A stretch of 40,874 nucleotides of DNA. Source: Amnibacterium sp. Its GTDB lineage: Bacteria > Actinomycetota > Actinomycetes > Actinomycetales > Microbacteriaceae. The notes under the pieces were generated by a model. The model was not told where the DNA came from, searched no databases, and saw only the letters and a program-made list of their open reading frames with translations. Positions within the stretch are counted from its first letter, which is position 1, and each line of letters starts with the position of its first letter. The position numbers and the translations under genes were made by a program. Positions 38,444 to 40,874 of this stretch are shown piece by piece. The stretch covers positions 1 to 40,874 of the forward strand of contig JAICSU010000004.1 of the NCBI GenBank assembly GCA_025936735.1, given 5' to 3'.

Positions 38444-39118
38444 GTGCCCTCCTCCGCCCTGCAGCTCGCGCCCGACGAGCGCGCCCGAACGGTGGAGCAG
38501 CTGCAGGCGCAGATCCGCGCCATGCAGGCCACCGGGCTCGGCACCCGCACGCTGCCGACGCGGCCGGAGCTGGCGCCGCTGCTGCCCGGCGGCGCGCTGA
38601 AGGCCGGGGTCGCCTACGCGGTGCCCGACTCGCTGACGCTCGCGATGCTGCTGATGGCCGGGCCGAGCGCCGCGGGCGGCTGGTGCGCCGTGATCGGCGT
38701 GCCCGACTTCGGCGTCGAGGCGGCGGCGGGATTCGGGGTGGACCTCGACCGGCTCGTGCTCGTGCCGCAGCCCGGCGAGCACTGGCTCGCGGTCGCCGCC
38801 CAGATCGCCGACGTGCTCCCCGTCGTGCTGCTGCGGCCGCCGGCCCGCGCGGCCGCAGGCGACACCGCGCGGCTCGCCTCCCGGCTGCGGCAGCGCGGCT
38901 CGACGCTGCTCGTGCTCGGCCCGTGGGCGCAGGCGGAGGCGACGCTCGAGGTGCGCACGACCGCCTGGACGGGCATCGGCACCGGATCGGGCTACCTCGC
39001 CGGCCGGGACGTGACGGTCACGGTGACCTCCCGCGAGATCCGCGCCGCGCATCCCGTGCGGATCCGCGACGACCGGTGGTGCATCGAGCAGGCCGCCACC
39101 CGGCTGGAGGCGGTGTGA
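38444..39118 (+). CDS. ImuA-like (RecA-fold) mutasome accessory protein
   Basis: Immediately upstream of and overlapping imuB; GTG start; MPSSALQLAPDERARTVEQLQAQIRAMQ..., LLPGGALKAGVAYAVPDSLTLAMLLMAGPSAAGGWCAVIGVPDFG resembles a degenerate RecA-like core. Confidence 0.8.
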   Translation: MPSSALQLAPDERARTVEQLQAQIRAMQATGLGTRTLPTRPELAPLLPGGALKAGVAYAVPDSLTLAMLLMAGPSAAGGWCAVIGVPDFGVEAAAGFGVDLDRLVLVPQPGEHWLAVAAQIADVLPVVLLRPPARAAAGDTARLASRLRQRGSTLLVLGPWAQAEATLEVRTTAWTGIGTGSGYLAGRDVTVTVTSREIRAAHPVRIRDDRWCIEQAATRLEAV

Positions 39119-40656
39119 GCACCGAGCGGGCGATCGTCGCCTGGTGCCCCGACTGGCCGGTCCGGGCAGGCGCGGCGGAGGCGGCCCTCGACCCGGACGG
39201 GCCGATCGCGATCGTCGAGGCCGGCGTCGTCACGGCGTGCTCGGCCGCGGCGCGGGCGGCGGGGGTGCGGCGGGGCCTGAGGATCCGCGAGGCCCAGTCG
39301 CGCTGCGCGAGCCTCGTCGTGCTGCCCGCGAACCCCGCCGCCGACGCCCGGCGGTTCGAGCCGGTGCTGACCGCGCTCGAGTCGGGCATCCCGACCGTGC
39401 AGGTCGTGCGGCCCGGCGTGGTCGTGATCCGGGCCCAGGGCCCCGCACGCTTCTTCGGCGGGGAGCCCGAGGCGGCCGACGCGGTGCTCGCCCTGCTCGC
39501 GGGAGCCGGGGTGCCGGAGGCGCGGGTCGGGATCGCGGACGGGCCGTTCGCGGCCGAGCAGGCGGCGAGGCGCACCACGCCCGAGGCGCGGGCGCGCCTC
39601 GTGCCGCCGGGGGGCAGCGCCGCGTTCCTCGCTCCGCTGCCCGTCGCGCTCACCGGCCTGCCGGAGCTCACGGCGGTGCTCGCCAAGCTCGGGGTCCGCA
39701 CGCTCGGCGAGTTCGCGGCGCTGCCCGTCGACCAGGTGCGGGACCGGTTCGGCCCCGCGGGCGAGGCCGCGCACCGGGTCGCCGCGGGCCTCGATCAGCG
39801 CCGGGTGGTGCCGCGGGTCGCGCCGAAGGACCGCACGGCGACGATCGAGTTCGAGCCGCCGCTCGACCGGGTCGACCAGATCGCGTTCGCGCTGAAGCGG
39901 ACCGCGGAGGGGTTCCTCGACGCGCTCGCGGCCGACCTGCTCGTCTGCACCGGCCTCACCGTCGAGATCGGCACGGAGGACGGCGGGGCGCGGCGGCGCA
40001 CCTGGCTGCATCCGCGGTCCTTCACGACGCTCGACGTGATCGACCGGGTGCGCTGGCAGCTCTCCGGCATCGGGGTCGAGGCCCTCGAGGCCGCGGTGAC
40101 GGCCGTGCGGCTCGCACCGGCGAGCATCGACGCGGCGGCGAACCACGAGCAGGGGCTCTGGGGCGGCGGGCCGGACGAGCGGATCCACCACGCCCTCTCC
40201 CGGGTGCAGAGCATGCTCGGCCACGAGGCGGTGCTCACCGCGACGATCGGCGGGGGCCGCCTCGTCGCCGACCGGCGGGTGCTCGCCCCCTGGGGCGAGC
40301 GGGCCGCCCCGCAGCGCGACCCGGAGCGGCCGTGGCCGGGCCGGCTGCCCGGGTTCGGGCCGTCCAGCGTGCTCGGCGACCGGCCCGACGTGGCGGTGCT
40401 CGACCCGGCGGGCGTCCCCGTCGCGGTGGACGAGCGCGGCATGCCGAGCGGGCCGCCCGCGGGCTTCGTGCCCCCGGCGTCGAGCCGCCGCCGCACGGTC
40501 ACCGCGTGGGCGGGGCCGTGGCCGGTCGACGAGCGCTGGTGGGATCCGGTCGCGGCGCGCAGCGTGCACCGGCTGCAGGTGGTCGACGACGACGGGTCGG
40601 CCTGGCTGCTCTGCTACGAGGCGGGCCGCTGGTGGGCGGAGGCGCGGTACGACTAG
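39115..40656 (+). CDS. imuB: Y-family DNA polymerase-like protein ImuB
   Basis: TERAIVAWCPDWPVRAG; AARAAGVRRGLRIREAQSRCASLVVLPANPAADARRFEPVLTALES; LGVRTLGEFAALP (HhH); catalytic acidic positions not conserved. Confidence 0.92.
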   Translation: MSTERAIVAWCPDWPVRAGAAEAALDPDGPIAIVEAGVVTACSAAARAAGVRRGLRIREAQSRCASLVVLPANPAADARRFEPVLTALESGIPTVQVVRPGVVVIRAQGPARFFGGEPEAADAVLALLAGAGVPEARVGIADGPFAAEQAARRTTPEARARLVPPGGSAAFLAPLPVALTGLPELTAVLAKLGVRTLGEFAALPVDQVRDRFGPAGEAAHRVAAGLDQRRVVPRVAPKDRTATIEFEPPLDRVDQIAFALKRTAEGFLDALAADLLVCTGLTVEIGTEDGGARRRTWLHPRSFTTLDVIDRVRWQLSGIGVEALEAAVTAVRLAPASIDAAANHEQGLWGGGPDERIHHALSRVQSMLGHEAVLTATIGGGRLVADRRVLAPWGERAAPQRDPERPWPGRLPGFGPSSVLGDRPDVAVLDPAGVPVAVDERGMPSGPPAGFVPPASSRRRTVTAWAGPWPVDERWWDPVAARSVHRLQVVDDDGSAWLLCYEAGRWWAEARYD

Positions 40657-40670
40657 CCGACCGCCCCGGC

Positions 40671-40874
40671 TCAGCCCGCAGCGGCGGCCGCGGTCCTCAG
40701 GTCGGTGACGAGCGCGGCGTAGGCGGCGTCGTAGCCGGGCTCGTCCTTCATCCGCAGCACGGCGGACGGATGCGCGGTGAGCAGCGCCTTCGCGTCCGAG
40801 TCCGGGATCGCGCCCTCGAGCACGCGGCCGCGCGCGGCGCCGATACGCACGGGCCCCCCGAAGAGGGAGCGGCC
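40671..40874 (-). CDS. Uracil-DNA glycosylase superfamily protein, C-terminal fragment (truncated by window end)
   Basis: My translation of the minus strand: GRSLFGGPVRIGAARGRVLEGAIPDSDAKALLTAHPSAVLRMKDEPGYDAAYAALVTDLRTAAAAAG*; HPSAVLR fits the family 4/UdgX-type C-terminal motif. Confidence 0.75.
   Translation of the reverse strand, partial: GRSLFGGPVRIGAARGRVLEGAIPDSDAKALLTAHPSAVLRMKDEPGYDAAYAALVTDLRTAAAAAG

Noticed and set aside
38347-38550. N-terminal extension of the Na+/H+ antiporter ORF
   Set aside because: Upstream residues are Cys/Arg-rich and would run through the SOS box and the imuA-like start; GTG at 38346 gives a normal membrane-protein N-terminus.

Overview
This is a 40.9-kb, very GC-rich window. 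Codon usage, GTG/TTG starts and gene families point to an actinobacterium, plausibly Microbacteriaceae (inference). It looks like ordinary, densely packed chromosome: about 35 convincing CDSs and no visible rRNA, tRNA, CRISPR array, transposase or prophage. The main contents, in order, are: a partial MFS protein; an EI24 membrane protein; a thiolase / 3-hydroxybutyrate dehydrogenase-like SDR / two alpha-beta hydrolase operon; an epimerase; a DHA2 MFS pump; a type-1 microbial rhodopsin; a SWIM-SNF2 helicase; a UspA protein; SDRs; two Ser/Thr kinases, one fused to a GAF-like domain; HAD and aldo/keto reductase enzymes; a PASTA-containing class A PBP; a coiled-coil protein followed by two paralogous membrane proteins with FtsK-gamma-like winged helices; a CDF transporter; a CYTH-CHAD protein; a second DHA2 MFS; a dienelactone hydrolase; an APC permease; RecQ; a Na+/H+ antiporter; and an imuA-like/imuB cassette behind a perfect 16-bp LexA/SOS palindrome, with a partial uracil-DNA glycosylase at the right edge. 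The items most worth a second look are the motor-less FtsK-gamma-like membrane pair, the rhodopsin with a D-S-E proton pathway and no helix-B His, the SOS-controlled mutasome cassette, the HQD-type kinase-GAF fusion, and a nested palindrome at 736-810. Everything was read by eye; no homology search was run.
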